Notes: generated from the sequence alone by a model not told the origin. A DNA stretch of 64,000 nt from Pseudomonas tolaasii NCPPB 2192 (GCF_002813445.1 NZ_PHHD01000001.1:744001-808000); one strand, 5' to 3'. Shown: positions 1-7,667, numbered from the stretch's first letter. A program made the numbers and translations.

Positions 1-198
1 GCGCAGGGCGTTGGGCTCGGCGTGGGGCTCGCCGGTGCGCTCGTGCCAGCCTTCGCCGACAATCTGCCCATCACGCACAATCACGCAACCGACCCGTGGG
101 TTGGGGTGGGTGGTGTACAGGCCCTTACGTGCCAGTTCGAGGGCGCGCGCCATGTAATGGGCGTCGAGTACCGCCTGTTCAGCAGAAGGTAGTGTCAT
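1..198 (-). CDS. ribD: RibD, N-terminal part (cut by window edge)
   Basis: This is the first 66 codons of the bifunctional riboflavin enzyme RibD, which deaminates and then reduces the pyrimidine intermediate of flavin synthesis in the cytoplasm. The visible part is the start of the deaminase domain: ARKGLYTTHPNPRVGCVIV followed by GEGWHERTGEPHAEPNAL, which holds the His-Ala-Glu zinc/catalytic motif (HAE). The rest, including the reductase domain, lies outside the window. The start ATG overlaps the nrdR stop in an ATGA, so the two genes are translationally coupled, as is usual in Pseudomonas. Confidence 0.93.
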   Translation of the reverse strand, partial: MTLPSAEQAVLDAHYMARALELARKGLYTTHPNPRVGCVIVRDGQIVGEGWHERTGEPHAEPNALR

Positions 199-659
199 TT
201 CTTCACCGGCTCACGGGCCAGGCGGTCGATCTCTTCGCGGAACTCATTGAGGTCCTGGAAGCGTCGATACACCGAGGCGAAACGGATGTAGGCAACTTCG
301 TCGAGCTTTTGCAACTCGCCCATCACCAGCTCTCCGACCACCAGGCTCTTGACCTCGCGCTCGCCGGTGGCACGCAGCTTGTGCTTGATGTGCACCAGCG
401 CCGCCTCCAGCCGCTCGACACTCACCGGGCGTTTTTCCAGGGCGCGTTGCATACCCGCGCGCAGTTTTTCTTCGTCGAAGGGCTGGCGGCTGCCGTCGGA
501 TTTGATCAGACGTGGCAACACCAGTTCGGCGGTTTCGAAGGTGGTGAAACGTTCACCGCAGGCCAGGCATTCGCGCCGGCGACGCACTTGATCGCCCTCG
601 GCGACCAGACGCGAGTCAATGACCTTGGTGTCGTTGGCACCGCAGAAGGGACAGTGCAT
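195..659 (-). CDS. nrdR: Transcriptional repressor NrdR
   Basis: NrdR is the nucleotide-sensing repressor of ribonucleotide reductase genes. The 154-residue protein has the usual family length. It starts MHCPFCG and carries a zinc ribbon with CxxC pairs at C3/C6 and C31/C34, then an ATP-cone domain (about residues 49-139) that reads ATP/dATP. Longer in-frame starts exist upstream but would add about 70 residues not found in the family, so the ATG at 659 is chosen. It lies upstream of ribD with a 4-base overlap. I see no clear NrdR box in the upstream gap, so autoregulation is not supported here. Confidence 0.95.
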   Translation of the reverse strand: MHCPFCGANDTKVIDSRLVAEGDQVRRRRECLACGERFTTFETAELVLPRLIKSDGSRQPFDEEKLRAGMQRALEKRPVSVERLEAALVHIKHKLRATGEREVKSLVVGELVMGELQKLDEVAYIRFASVYRRFQDLNEFREEIDRLAREPVKK

Positions 660-798
660 GGTGGCAGGCAACAAAAAAAGGGAGGGCCATGGTAGCGCAT
701 CCCCGTGGCAAGACAAGCCATAGCCTTTACGGTATATAGGCTGACTATTATGTTTCATATTTTTTAAGCCACGGATTTTGCCCTTTCTGGAGCCGTAC

Positions 799-1254
799 AT
801 GCAGTTACGACCACTTGTTTTGCTTACCTTGTTCAGTTTCCTGGTCGCCTGCAGCAGCCAAGCCCCCAAGCCTGCCGCCCCTCAACCCACACCGGCCCAA
901 GAGAAAAAAGTGCCCGGCATTGAAGACCTCGGCCCGTTGCCGGCGTATCAGCGTGAAATCAGCGGCTCGCTGAACGGCGTGCCGGCCAATGCCGAAGTCG
1001 AACTGGCGCTGCTGGTGATCGACGAGCGCAACCGTCCGCAACAGCTGCTCGCCAGCAGCGTATTGACCGGCAACGGCAAGCCCGTGGCCTTCCGCCTGCG
1101 TTTCAACCCGGAAGCCTTCCCGGCCGGTGCGCGCGTTGAATTGCGCGGCCGCGCCAGCCAGTCCGGCCAGTTGATCCTGCACCTGCCTGCCGTGCGCATC
1201 ACCCAGGCGATTACCCAGACCACCGGCCCCCTGCAGCTCGTACCGGCACCATGA
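799..1254 (+). CDS. YbaY family lipoprotein
   Basis: A 151-residue lipoprotein. The N-terminus has a hydrophobic signal and a lipobox LVAC with the lipidated Cys at about residue 18, followed by a Pro/Ala/Gln-rich linker. The body (about residues 50-148) resembles the YbaY/YscW type domain: a small beta-sandwich with a conserved ISGSLNG start and a VELRGR motif. The cellular role of YbaY proteins is poorly defined; an envelope location, probably the outer membrane, is inferred from the lipobox. The start at 799 is chosen over an in-frame ATG seven codons upstream because it puts the signal peptide at the N-terminus. The stop overlaps the next start in an ATGA. Confidence 0.8.
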   Translation: MQLRPLVLLTLFSFLVACSSQAPKPAAPQPTPAQEKKVPGIEDLGPLPAYQREISGSLNGVPANAEVELALLVIDERNRPQQLLASSVLTGNGKPVAFRLRFNPEAFPAGARVELRGRASQSGQLILHLPAVRITQAITQTTGPLQLVPAP

Positions 1255-1907
1255 CGCCACCGCTGCACCTGCAAGCGGCCCTGAGCGAGTTGATCGGCGA
1301 CGCCCACCTGGTGCCCTGCCCGCTGCCGGGCACCGCGCTGTCGTTGTGGCTGCTGGATGCCGACAACATGGACCGCGCCTTCAGCCAGGAAGAGACCCGG
1401 CGCATCCTGCATGAGCCGCCCTATTGGAGTTTTTGCTGGGCCAGCGGCCTGGCGCTGGCCCGGTATCTGGCCGCCAACCCTGAATGGGTGGCAGGCAAGC
1501 GAGTGCTGGACTTCGGCGCCGGCTCCGGCGTGGCCGGTATTGCCGCCGTCAAGGCGGGCGCGCTGGAAGTGGTGGCGTGCGACCTCGACCCGCTGGCGCT
1601 GGCGTCTTGCCGGGCGAATGCCGAACTCAATGGGGTTGAGCTGAATTATTCAGCCGACTTTTTCGCCGAAGCCGACCGTTTCGATTTGATTCTCGTCGCC
1701 GACGTGCTCTACGACCGCGCCAACCTGCCGCTGCTGGATCACTTCCTCAGCCGTGGCCGTGAAGCGCTGGTGGCGGATTCGCGCGTCAGGGACTTCCAGC
1801 ACCCGGCCTATCAGCGCCTGGCAATTCTCGATGCATTGACCTTGCCGGATCTGGCTGAGCCCTGGGAGTTTCGCAAGGTGAGCCTGTACCATTCGCGGCG
1901 TCTGTGA
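1251..1907 (+). CDS. Class I SAM-dependent methyltransferase (ETFB-lysine methyltransferase-like)
   Basis: A 218-residue Rossmann-fold methyltransferase. The SAM-binding glycine motif is DFGAGSGVAG (about residues 83-92), followed by the acidic ribose-binding motif ACDLDP. The preceding EPPYWSFCWASGLALARYL is characteristic of proteins related to the lysine methyltransferases acting on electron-transfer flavoprotein beta and to PrmA; LVADVLYDRANLP matches the catalytic-loop region of that group. The substrate is unknown; a protein lysine is likely from family membership. It overlaps the YbaY-type lipoprotein by 4 bases and so is co-translated with it. A REP pair follows the stop directly. Confidence 0.8.
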   Translation: MTPPLHLQAALSELIGDAHLVPCPLPGTALSLWLLDADNMDRAFSQEETRRILHEPPYWSFCWASGLALARYLAANPEWVAGKRVLDFGAGSGVAGIAAVKAGALEVVACDLDPLALASCRANAELNGVELNYSADFFAEADRFDLILVADVLYDRANLPLLDHFLSRGREALVADSRVRDFQHPAYQRLAILDALTLPDLAEPWEFRKVSLYHSRRL

Positions 1908-2001
1908 GGTCATCGCGGGCAAGCCCGCTCCCACAGGAGAATGCATTTCAACAGGACGATGCAGTCCAGCTGTGGGAGCGGTCTTGCCCGCGATGGCCTC
2001 A
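1908..2001. repeat. REP pair (REPIN) 1
   Basis: Two inverted copies of the Pseudomonas REP element, arms GCGGGCAAGCCCGCTCCCAC at 1917-1936 and its inverse near 1971-1993, about 35 bases apart, in the gap between the methyltransferase and ybbN. The second arm has one change (GCGGTCTTGCC). Such non-autonomous pairs are spread by RAYT transposases; none is encoded in this window. Confidence 0.85.
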
Positions 2002-2073
2002 CGAACGCCGCGCTTTCAGCCGCCTGCGCCAGCCCTTATAGTTGCCCCATTCCCGCTTTAATCGAGATGCCCC

Positions 2074-2946
2074 ATGAGTGAGCCCACGCCGTACATCTTC
2101 GACGCCACCACCGCCACGTTCGATCAGGCGGTGATTCAGAACTCTTTCGAAAAACCCGTGCTGGTGGATTTCTGGGCCGAATGGTGCGCGCCGTGCAAGG
2201 CGCTGATGCCGATGCTGACGCAAATTGCCGAGAGTTATCAGGGCGAGTTGCTGCTGGCCAAAGTCGATTGTGATGCCGAACAGGACATCGTCGCGCGTTT
2301 TGGCATTCGCAGCCTGCCGACCGTGGTGCTGTTCAAGGATGGCCAACCGGTAGACGGCTTTGCCGGGGCGCAGCCGGAGTCTGCAGTGCGGGCAATGCTG
2401 GAACCCCATGTGCAGATGCCACCACCGGCGGCGGCTGACCCGCTGGAACAGGCTCAGGCGCTGTTTGCCGAAGGCCGCATCAGCGACGCCGAAACCGTGT
2501 TGGTGGCGCTGCTGGGCGAGGACAACACCAACGCCGGCGCGCTGATTCTCTACGCACGTTGCCTGGCTGAACGCGGTGAATTGGGCGAAGCCCAAACCGT
2601 GCTCGACGCGGTGAAAAGCGACGAGCACAAAGCCGCCCTCGCCGGGGCCAAGGCGCAAATCACCTTCCTGCGCCAGGCTGCCGACCTGCCGGACGCCGCC
2701 GACTTGAAAAGCCGTCTGGCGCAAAACCCGCAGGACGATGAAGCGGCCTATCAGTTGAGCATCCAGCAACTGGCCCGTCAGCAGTACGACGCCGCCCTGG
2801 AAGGCTTGCTCAAGCTGTTCATCCGCAACCGCAGTTACAGCGAAGGCCTGCCGCACAAGACCTTGCTGCAAGTGTTCGAACTGCTGGGCAATGACCACCC
2901 GCTGGTGACCGTGTACCGCCGCAAGCTGTTCGCTGCGCTGTACTAA
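2074..2946 (+). CDS. ybbN: Thioredoxin-domain co-chaperone YbbN/CnoX
   Basis: A 290-residue fusion of an N-terminal thioredoxin domain (about 1-110) and a C-terminal tetratricopeptide-like region (about 120-285), the architecture of YbbN/CnoX. In E. coli this protein holds oxidatively damaged clients for GroEL and DnaK. Here the active site is WCAPCK (C38, C41), a complete redox pair, unlike the E. coli protein, which lacks the first Cys. The cis-proline loop SLPTVV is present. Real reductase activity is therefore plausible (inference). The gene stands alone; its stop overlaps the stop of the convergent hypothetical gene by 4 bases. Confidence 0.9.
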   Translation: MSEPTPYIFDATTATFDQAVIQNSFEKPVLVDFWAEWCAPCKALMPMLTQIAESYQGELLLAKVDCDAEQDIVARFGIRSLPTVVLFKDGQPVDGFAGAQPESAVRAMLEPHVQMPPPAAADPLEQAQALFAEGRISDAETVLVALLGEDNTNAGALILYARCLAERGELGEAQTVLDAVKSDEHKAALAGAKAQITFLRQAADLPDAADLKSRLAQNPQDDEAAYQLSIQQLARQQYDAALEGLLKLFIRNRSYSEGLPHKTLLQVFELLGNDHPLVTVYRRKLFAALY

Positions 2947-3281
2947 TCACCGACCCAGCTGTACAGCGGCGTATCGGCGCCGCTGGCCACTTTCACGTTC
3001 GAGCTGTGGCGCAGGCGCACCAACAGGCGCTTGCCTGAGGCGGCATCGCCGGCCAACCCTTCCAGTTGATCGATCAACTCCAGCCCGCTGAGCTGCCCGG
3101 CTTTGCGCAACAGGTCCTGGGCGTTCTGCCACAGGTCATCGTTTTGTTTGACCGGCGCCGCCGGGGCTGCCTGCAAAGGCGACGCCTGCAATTGCGCGCC
3201 CAGTCGTGCCCAGTCGCCGTCGTCCAGCTCCAGGGTCAGGTCCACCGGCAGGTCACCGACGGTTCCACGAATTCGTAACAT
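2943..3281 (-). CDS. Hypothetical protein, 112 aa
   Basis: A small cytoplasmic protein, no signal peptide or membrane segment, that I do not recognise as a named family. It starts MLRIRGTVGDLPVDLTLELD, has an Ala/Pro-rich linker near residues 35-45 (SPLQAAPAAPVKQND), then an amphipathic helical part ending in a basic stretch KRLLVRLRHSS. The ATG at 3281 is preferred over a GTG three codons upstream because GGGAG lies about 8 bases before the ATG. It is convergent with ybbN. A protein of similar size sits beside ybbN in other pseudomonads (from memory), so it is probably a real conserved gene of unknown role. Confidence 0.7.
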   Translation of the reverse strand: MLRIRGTVGDLPVDLTLELDDGDWARLGAQLQASPLQAAPAAPVKQNDDLWQNAQDLLRKAGQLSGLELIDQLEGLAGDAASGKRLLVRLRHSSNVKVASGADTPLYSWVGD

Positions 3282-3366
3282 CGCCTTCACTCCCGTACTT
3301 TTCCGATAGGCATGCTCCCACGCGACTTGCGCAACGCCAAGCGGGCGTTCAAACTCCTGTCATTAT

Positions 3367-3386
3367 TGTTATAAGATCACATAACA
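3367..3386 (+). promoter_or_regulatory. Putative Zur (zinc uptake regulator) box
   Basis: TGTTATAAGATCACATAACA is a near-perfect palindrome with arms TGTTAT and ATAACA and 8 of 10 positions symmetric. It matches the gamma-proteobacterial Zur operator pattern (TGTTATA...TATAACA). It lies 27 bases upstream of the ATG of the His-rich DUF2796 gene, where a repressor would block transcription. The function of the downstream operon fits zinc control. Confidence 0.72.
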
Positions 3387-3412
3387 AAACTTTCATGTTC
3401 TGGAGCCTTCTC

Positions 3413-4030
3413 ATGCGCCGCCTGCTGCTCGCTTTGCCGTTTGCCCTGCTGCCACTCGCCATCGCCCACGCTGCCGATGAGCACGACCATGAACACGCCC
3501 ACGAGCACGGCAGCCTGGGCGCTCATGAACACGGTGTTGGCCGTCTCAACGCCGTGCTTGACGGCCAGGCGCTGGAGCTGGAATTCGATAGCCCGGCCAT
3601 GAACCTTGTTGGCTTTGAACATCAAGCCACGACCCCTGCCGACAAAGCCAAAGTCGCTGCCGCCCGCAAGCAACTGGAAAACCCGCTGGCCCTGTTCAAC
3701 CTGCCCAAAGGCGCCGGTTGTGTGATCAGCACCCAGGAACTCAACAGCCCGCTGTTCGGCGACAAGCCTGAAGCCGACCATGACGACGACGATGATGACC
3801 ACGCCACCGACGGCAAAGGCGCCGCTGCCCACGAACATCATCACGACCACAGCGAAATCCACGCTCACTACCAGTTCACCTGCGCCACGCCGACGGCACT
3901 GAGCAACCTCGACCTGACCCAGGTGTTCAAGACCTTCCCCGCCACTCAGAAAATTCAGGTACAACTGATCGGGCCGAGCGGCCAGCAAGGTGTTGAAGCG
4001 ACGGCCCAGGCCGCCACGCTGAAATTCTGA
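3413..4030 (+). CDS. His-rich DUF2796 periplasmic zinc-binding protein (ZrgA-like)
   Basis: A 205-residue exported protein with a Sec signal peptide (about 1-22, ending IAHAADE). It is strikingly metal-ligand rich: HDHEHAHEHGSLGAHEHG right after the signal, an Asp run HDDDDDDH near residue 125, and HEHHHDHSEIHAH near 143. This is the DUF2796/ZrgA pattern; ZrgA-type proteins bind zinc in the periplasm and assist its uptake. The ATG at 3413 has the signal peptide directly behind it; longer in-frame starts would bury it. It opens a probable four-gene operon with an ABC ATPase, a permease and a DUF3299 protein, behind a Zur-like box. A REP pair lies between it and the ATPase gene. Confidence 0.85.
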   Translation: MRRLLLALPFALLPLAIAHAADEHDHEHAHEHGSLGAHEHGVGRLNAVLDGQALELEFDSPAMNLVGFEHQATTPADKAKVAAARKQLENPLALFNLPKGAGCVISTQELNSPLFGDKPEADHDDDDDDHATDGKGAAAHEHHHDHSEIHAHYQFTCATPTALSNLDLTQVFKTFPATQKIQVQLIGPSGQQGVEATAQAATLKF

Positions 4031-4048
4031 TCTGACAATACGGTCAAT

Positions 4049-4137
4049 GTGGGAGCTGGCTTGCCTGCGATAGCGGTGGGCCAGTCAGCAATGATGTGAC
4101 TGATAGATCGCTATCGCAGGCAAGCCAGCTCCCACAG
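4049..4137. repeat. REP pair (REPIN) 2, variant arms
   Basis: Inverted pair of a REP variant, TGTGGGAGCTGGCTTGCCTG and its inverse, each continuing into CGATAGC, separated by about 35 bases. The arms differ from the GCGGGCTTGCCCGC type seen elsewhere in the window, so this belongs to a second REP subfamily. It lies inside the zinc operon between its first two genes and could affect mRNA stability. Confidence 0.85.
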
Positions 4138-4172
4138 GGGTTGGCGCCCGTTTCTGAGACCGATGATTTCCC

Positions 4173-4883
4173 ATGACCCAAGCATTAATCGAACTGCACG
4201 ACCTGGGCTTCAACTGGCCCGGTCACCCACCGTTGCTGGACATCCCGGCCTTCCGCCTGGAAGCAGGGGAAACCCTGTTCCTCAAAGGCCCGAGCGGCAG
4301 TGGCAAAACCACCCTGCTCGGCCTGCTTGGCGGCGTGCAGAAACCCGGCCGGGGCAGCATTCGCCTGCTTGGTCAGGAGCTGACCGAACTCGGCGCCGGC
4401 GCCCGCGACCGTTTTCGTGTGGACCACACCGGCTACATCTTCCAGCAGTTCAACCTGTTGCCATTTCTGTCGGTGCGCGAAAACGTCGAGCTGCCCTGCC
4501 ATTTTTCCAAACTGCGCGCTCAGCGGGCGAAGCAGCGTCATGGCAGCGTCGATCAAGCCGCCGCCACGTTGCTCGCGCATTTGGGTTTGAAGGACAAGGA
4601 CTTGCTGGACCGCCGCGCCGACTCACTGTCCATCGGCCAGCAACAACGGGTGGCCGCCGCCCGTGCGTTGATCGGCCAGCCGGAACTGGTGATCGCCGAC
4701 GAGCCGACGTCCGCCCTCGACTACGACGCCCGTGAAGCCTTCATCCGCCTGCTGTTCGCCGAGTGCCGCGAGGCCGGCGCCAGCCTGTTGTTCGTCAGCC
4801 ACGACCAGAGCCTCGCGTCGCTGTTCGACCGCCACCTGTCGCTGGCCGAACTCAATCGCGCCGCCACGCCCGCAGAGGTTTGA
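4173..4883 (+). CDS. ABC transporter ATP-binding protein (LolD/MacB-like, zinc operon)
   Basis: A 236-residue ABC ATPase. Walker A is GPSGSGKTTL (about 38-47), the Q-loop lies in GYIFQQFNLLPFLSVRENVELP, the signature motif is LSIGQQQRVAAARAL, Walker B is LVIADEPTSALD, and the switch His follows in LLFVSHD. The sequence type is that of ATPases paired with FtsX/MacB-fold permeases, which drive mechanical work or export rather than classic import. It is followed one base later by the permease gene. The cargo is unknown; control by zinc is inferred from the operator and the first gene. Confidence 0.9.
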   Translation: MTQALIELHDLGFNWPGHPPLLDIPAFRLEAGETLFLKGPSGSGKTTLLGLLGGVQKPGRGSIRLLGQELTELGAGARDRFRVDHTGYIFQQFNLLPFLSVRENVELPCHFSKLRAQRAKQRHGSVDQAAATLLAHLGLKDKDLLDRRADSLSIGQQQRVAAARALIGQPELVIADEPTSALDYDAREAFIRLLFAECREAGASLLFVSHDQSLASLFDRHLSLAELNRAATPAEV

Positions 4884-4884
4884 G

Positions 4885-6150
4885 ATGTATCTGTTCCGTC
4901 TAGCCATGGCCAGCCTGGCTAACCGTCGCTTCACCGCGATCCTCACCGCCTTCGCCATCGCGCTGTCCGTCTGCTTGTTGCTCGCGGTGGAGCGTGTGCG
5001 CGTTGAAGCGCGCAACAGTTTCGCCAGCACCATCAGCGGCACCGACCTGATCGTCGGCGCGCGCTCGGGCTCGGTGAACCTGCTGCTGTACTCGGTGTTC
5101 CGCATCGGCAACGCCACCAACAACATTCGCTGGGACAGCTTCGAACACTTCGCCGCCAGCCCGCAGGTGAAATGGGCGATCCCGATTTCCCTCGGCGACT
5201 CCCACCGCGGCTACCGCGTGATGGGCACCAACGAATCCTACTTCGAGCATTACCAGTACGGCCGCAAGCAAAACCTCGAACTGGCCAGCGGCCGCGCCTT
5301 CGCCACCGACCCGTTTGAAGTGGTGCTCGGCGCCGAAGTCGCCGACGCATTGCATTACAAGCTCGGCGACAAACTGGTGTTGGCCCATGGCGTGGCGGTG
5401 GTCAGCCTGGTCAAGCACGATGACAAACCCTTCACCGTGGTCGGCATTCTCAAGCGCACCGGTACGCCGGTGGACCGCACGCTGCACATCAGCCTCGGCG
5501 GTATGGAAGCCATCCATATCGACTGGCACAACGGCGTGCCCGCCCAGGGCAAAGGCCGTATCAGCGCCGATCAGGCACGCAACATGGACCTGACGCCGCA
5601 GGCGATCACCGCGTTCATGCTCGGCCTGAACAACAAGATTTCCACCTTCGCGTTGCAGCGTGAAATCAACGATTTCCGCGGCGAGCCGATGCTGGCGATC
5701 CTGCCCGGCGTAGCGTTGCAAGAGCTGTGGAGCATGATGGGCACCGCCGAAAAAGCGCTGTTCGTGATCTCGCTGTTTGTGGTGCTGACCGGTTTGATCG
5801 GCATGCTCACGGCGATCCTCACCAGCCTCAACGAGCGTCGCCGCGAGATGGCGATTCTGCGCTCGGTGGGCGCACGGCCGTGGCACATCGCGACGCTGCT
5901 GATCTTCGAAGCCTTCGCTCTGGCGCTGTCCGGCGTGGTGGCGGGTGTCGGTTTGCTGTACGTGTGCATCGCCGCCTCGCGCGGGTATTTGCAGGCCAAT
6001 TACGGCCTGGATCTGCCGATGTCGTGGCCCAGCGAATATGAATGGACGCTGCTCGCCGGTATCCTCGCCGCAGCGCTGTTGATGGGCGCCGTGCCCGCGT
6101 GGCGCGCCTATCGCCAATCCCTGGCCGACGGCCTGTCCATACGTTTATGA
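4885..6150 (+). CDS. ABC transporter permease, FtsX/MacB type (zinc operon)
   Basis: A 421-residue inner-membrane permease. One transmembrane segment lies near residues 15-35 (AILTAFAIALSVCLLLAV), then a large periplasmic domain of roughly 230 residues, then three C-terminal membrane segments (about 285-310, 335-365 and 385-405). This is the four-segment MacB/LolC/FtsX layout. The start ATG at 4885 comes one base after the ATPase stop. The stop overlaps or abuts the start region of the DUF3299 gene. The homologous cluster is known from memory in P. aeruginosa as PA4063-PA4066, a zinc-repressed operon. Confidence 0.88.
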   Translation: MYLFRLAMASLANRRFTAILTAFAIALSVCLLLAVERVRVEARNSFASTISGTDLIVGARSGSVNLLLYSVFRIGNATNNIRWDSFEHFAASPQVKWAIPISLGDSHRGYRVMGTNESYFEHYQYGRKQNLELASGRAFATDPFEVVLGAEVADALHYKLGDKLVLAHGVAVVSLVKHDDKPFTVVGILKRTGTPVDRTLHISLGGMEAIHIDWHNGVPAQGKGRISADQARNMDLTPQAITAFMLGLNNKISTFALQREINDFRGEPMLAILPGVALQELWSMMGTAEKALFVISLFVVLTGLIGMLTAILTSLNERRREMAILRSVGARPWHIATLLIFEAFALALSGVVAGVGLLYVCIAASRGYLQANYGLDLPMSWPSEYEWTLLAGILAAALLMGAVPAWRAYRQSLADGLSIRL

Positions 6151-6161
6151 GGAAGGCTTCG

Positions 6162-6683
6162 ATGCGTCGTGCGCTGTTTGCGTTATTGCTGTTGGTGGCT
6201 GTGCCCGCGTGGGCGGATGAGCAGCCCCAGGACCTGTCGTGGCAGGAGATGATTCCACCGGACGCGCCGCCGGAAATTCCCAACATGAAACCGCTGCACG
6301 ACCTGTCAAACATGGCCGATGCGCTGTCGGTCGAAGCGGCGCCAGCGGCCAAGCAGGAACTGCCGAACGCCCCGGTGGTGCAAAGCCTCGACGGTAAACA
6401 CATCCGTTTGCCGGGCTATATCGTGCCGCTGGAAGTCAGCGAAGAAGGCCGCACCACCGAGTTCTTGCTGGTGCCGTATTTCGGCGCGTGCATCCACGTA
6501 CCGCCGCCGCCGTCGAACCAGATCGTGCATGTGAAAAGCGAAGTCGGCGTGAAGCTCGATGAGCTGTACCAACCCTACTGGATCGAAGGCGCGATGCAGG
6601 TCAAACCGTCGACCAGCGAGCTGGCCGACGCGGGCTACCAGATGGATGCCGAGAAGATTTACGTGTACGAGTTGCAGGAATAA
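6162..6683 (+). CDS. DUF3299 periplasmic protein (zinc operon)
   Basis: A 173-residue exported protein with a signal peptide (MRRALFALLLLVAVPAWADE). The mature part contains the DUF3299 core: IRLPGYIVPLE, a hydrophobic stretch LLVPYFGACIHVPPPPSNQIV with a single conserved Cys and His, and a C-terminal VYELQ. DUF3299 proteins have no assigned reaction; the conserved CxH could bind a metal (inference). An in-frame ATG at 6147 overlaps the permease stop, but the ATG at 6162 has AGGAAGG properly spaced before it and puts the signal peptide first. It is the last gene of the zinc operon. Confidence 0.82.
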   Translation: MRRALFALLLLVAVPAWADEQPQDLSWQEMIPPDAPPEIPNMKPLHDLSNMADALSVEAAPAAKQELPNAPVVQSLDGKHIRLPGYIVPLEVSEEGRTTEFLLVPYFGACIHVPPPPSNQIVHVKSEVGVKLDELYQPYWIEGAMQVKPSTSELADAGYQMDAEKIYVYELQE

Positions 6684-6710
6684 GCCCTACTCAAGAACAC
6701 TGAAATCCCA

Positions 6711-6799
6711 TGTGGGAGCGGGCTTGCCCGCGAAAGCGGTCTGTCAGCAAAAAATAAGTTGGATGGCACAACGCCTTCGCGGGCAAGCCCGCTCCCACA
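6711..6799. repeat. REP pair (REPIN) 3
   Basis: Inverted pair of TGTGGGAGCGGGCTTGCCCG arms extended by CGAAAGC and GCCTTCGCG on the inner sides, about 36 bases apart, just downstream of the zinc operon and upstream of oprG. Confidence 0.87.
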
Positions 6800-6838
6800 G
6801 TTTTTGATCTGTGTTGCAACAGGCAGAACACCCTTTCA

Positions 6839-6852
6839 TTGAGCTGAGTCAA
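6839..6852 (+). promoter_or_regulatory. Putative ANR/FNR-type site upstream of oprG
   Basis: TTGAGCTGAGTCAA matches the FNR/ANR pattern TTGA-N6-TCAA and is a perfect dyad in its outer four bases. It lies 64 bases before the oprG start. In P. aeruginosa oprG is known to be activated by ANR under low oxygen, so the site is plausible. The inner positions (G and G) depart from the consensus Y and R. Confidence 0.5.
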
Positions 6853-6915
6853 AGGATCGAATGGAACGATCTTTACCATTGGACGTACAACTTTTAACGT
6901 CCTTTTGGAGCTCCC

Positions 6916-7614
6916 ATGAACAAGTCTCTGCTCGGCGCGTCCCTCTTCGCGCTCGCCCTCGCCGCCCCCGCCGTACAGGCTCACGAAGCCGGCGACATTC
7001 TGATTCGCGCCGGTGCAATCACCGTGAATCCGAAGGCCGACAGCAGCAGCGTCAAGGTTGACCAGGGCCCGTTGGCCGGCGCCAACCTGGGCGGCAAGGC
7101 GACCATGAGCAGCGACACGCAATTGGGTCTGAACTTCGCCTACATGATCACCGATCACGTCGGCATCGAACTGCTCGCGGCCACGCCGTTCGAGCATGAT
7201 GTGAAGATCAAGAACACCGCCCTCGGCGCCGCCAACGGCAAGCTCGGCACCCTGAAACACCTGCCGCCGACCTTGAGCGTCGTGTATTACCCGCTGGACA
7301 ACAAGTCCGCCTTCCAGCCTTACGTCGGCGCCGGCATCAACTACACCTGGATCTACGACGAACACGTCGGCAGCCGTGCCGAGCAAGCCGGTTTCAGTAA
7401 CTTCAAGGCGGAAAACTCCTGGGGCTGGGCCGCGCAGATCGGCGCCGACTACATGATCAACGACAAGTGGATGATCAACGCCCAGGCGCGCTATATCGAC
7501 ATCAGCACCAAAGCCACCGTGGACAACAATGCGCTGGGCCAGGGCACGCGCGCCAAAGTGAATGTGGACGTTGACCCGATGGTTTACATGGTGGGTATCG
7601 GTTACAAGTTCTAG
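6916..7614 (+). CDS. oprG: Outer-membrane protein OprG (OmpW family)
   Basis: A 232-residue eight-stranded OmpW-family barrel. The signal peptide ends near AVQA-HEAGD; the mature N-terminus HEAGDILIRAGAITVNP is the family signature. Alternating aromatic strands follow, with VVYYPLDNKSAFQPYVGAGINYTWIY typical of OmpW strands 3-4, and the last strand ends in VGIGYKF with a terminal Phe for BAM recognition. The barrel is thought to pass small hydrophobic molecules or amino acids across the outer membrane. It is a single-gene unit with a hairpin terminator and a possible ANR site upstream. Confidence 0.93.
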   Translation: MNKSLLGASLFALALAAPAVQAHEAGDILIRAGAITVNPKADSSSVKVDQGPLAGANLGGKATMSSDTQLGLNFAYMITDHVGIELLAATPFEHDVKIKNTALGAANGKLGTLKHLPPTLSVVYYPLDNKSAFQPYVGAGINYTWIYDEHVGSRAEQAGFSNFKAENSWGWAAQIGADYMINDKWMINAQARYIDISTKATVDNNALGQGTRAKVNVDVDPMVYMVGIGYKF

Positions 7615-7639
7615 GTTTTATTTCATCAGCGTTCAACTC

Positions 7640-7667
7640 AAGGCCCTGTTTTTACAGGGCCTTTTTT
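7640..7667 (+). terminator. Intrinsic terminator after oprG
   Basis: Perfect 9-bp stem AAGGCCCTG / CAGGGCCTT around a 6-base loop, followed by a run of Ts, 25 bases after the oprG stop. Confidence 0.9.

Noticed and set aside
4900..6117. A 405-codon His/Gln-rich frame opposite the zinc-operon permease
   Set aside because: Its composition is the reverse complement of the GC-rich permease gene; no domain.
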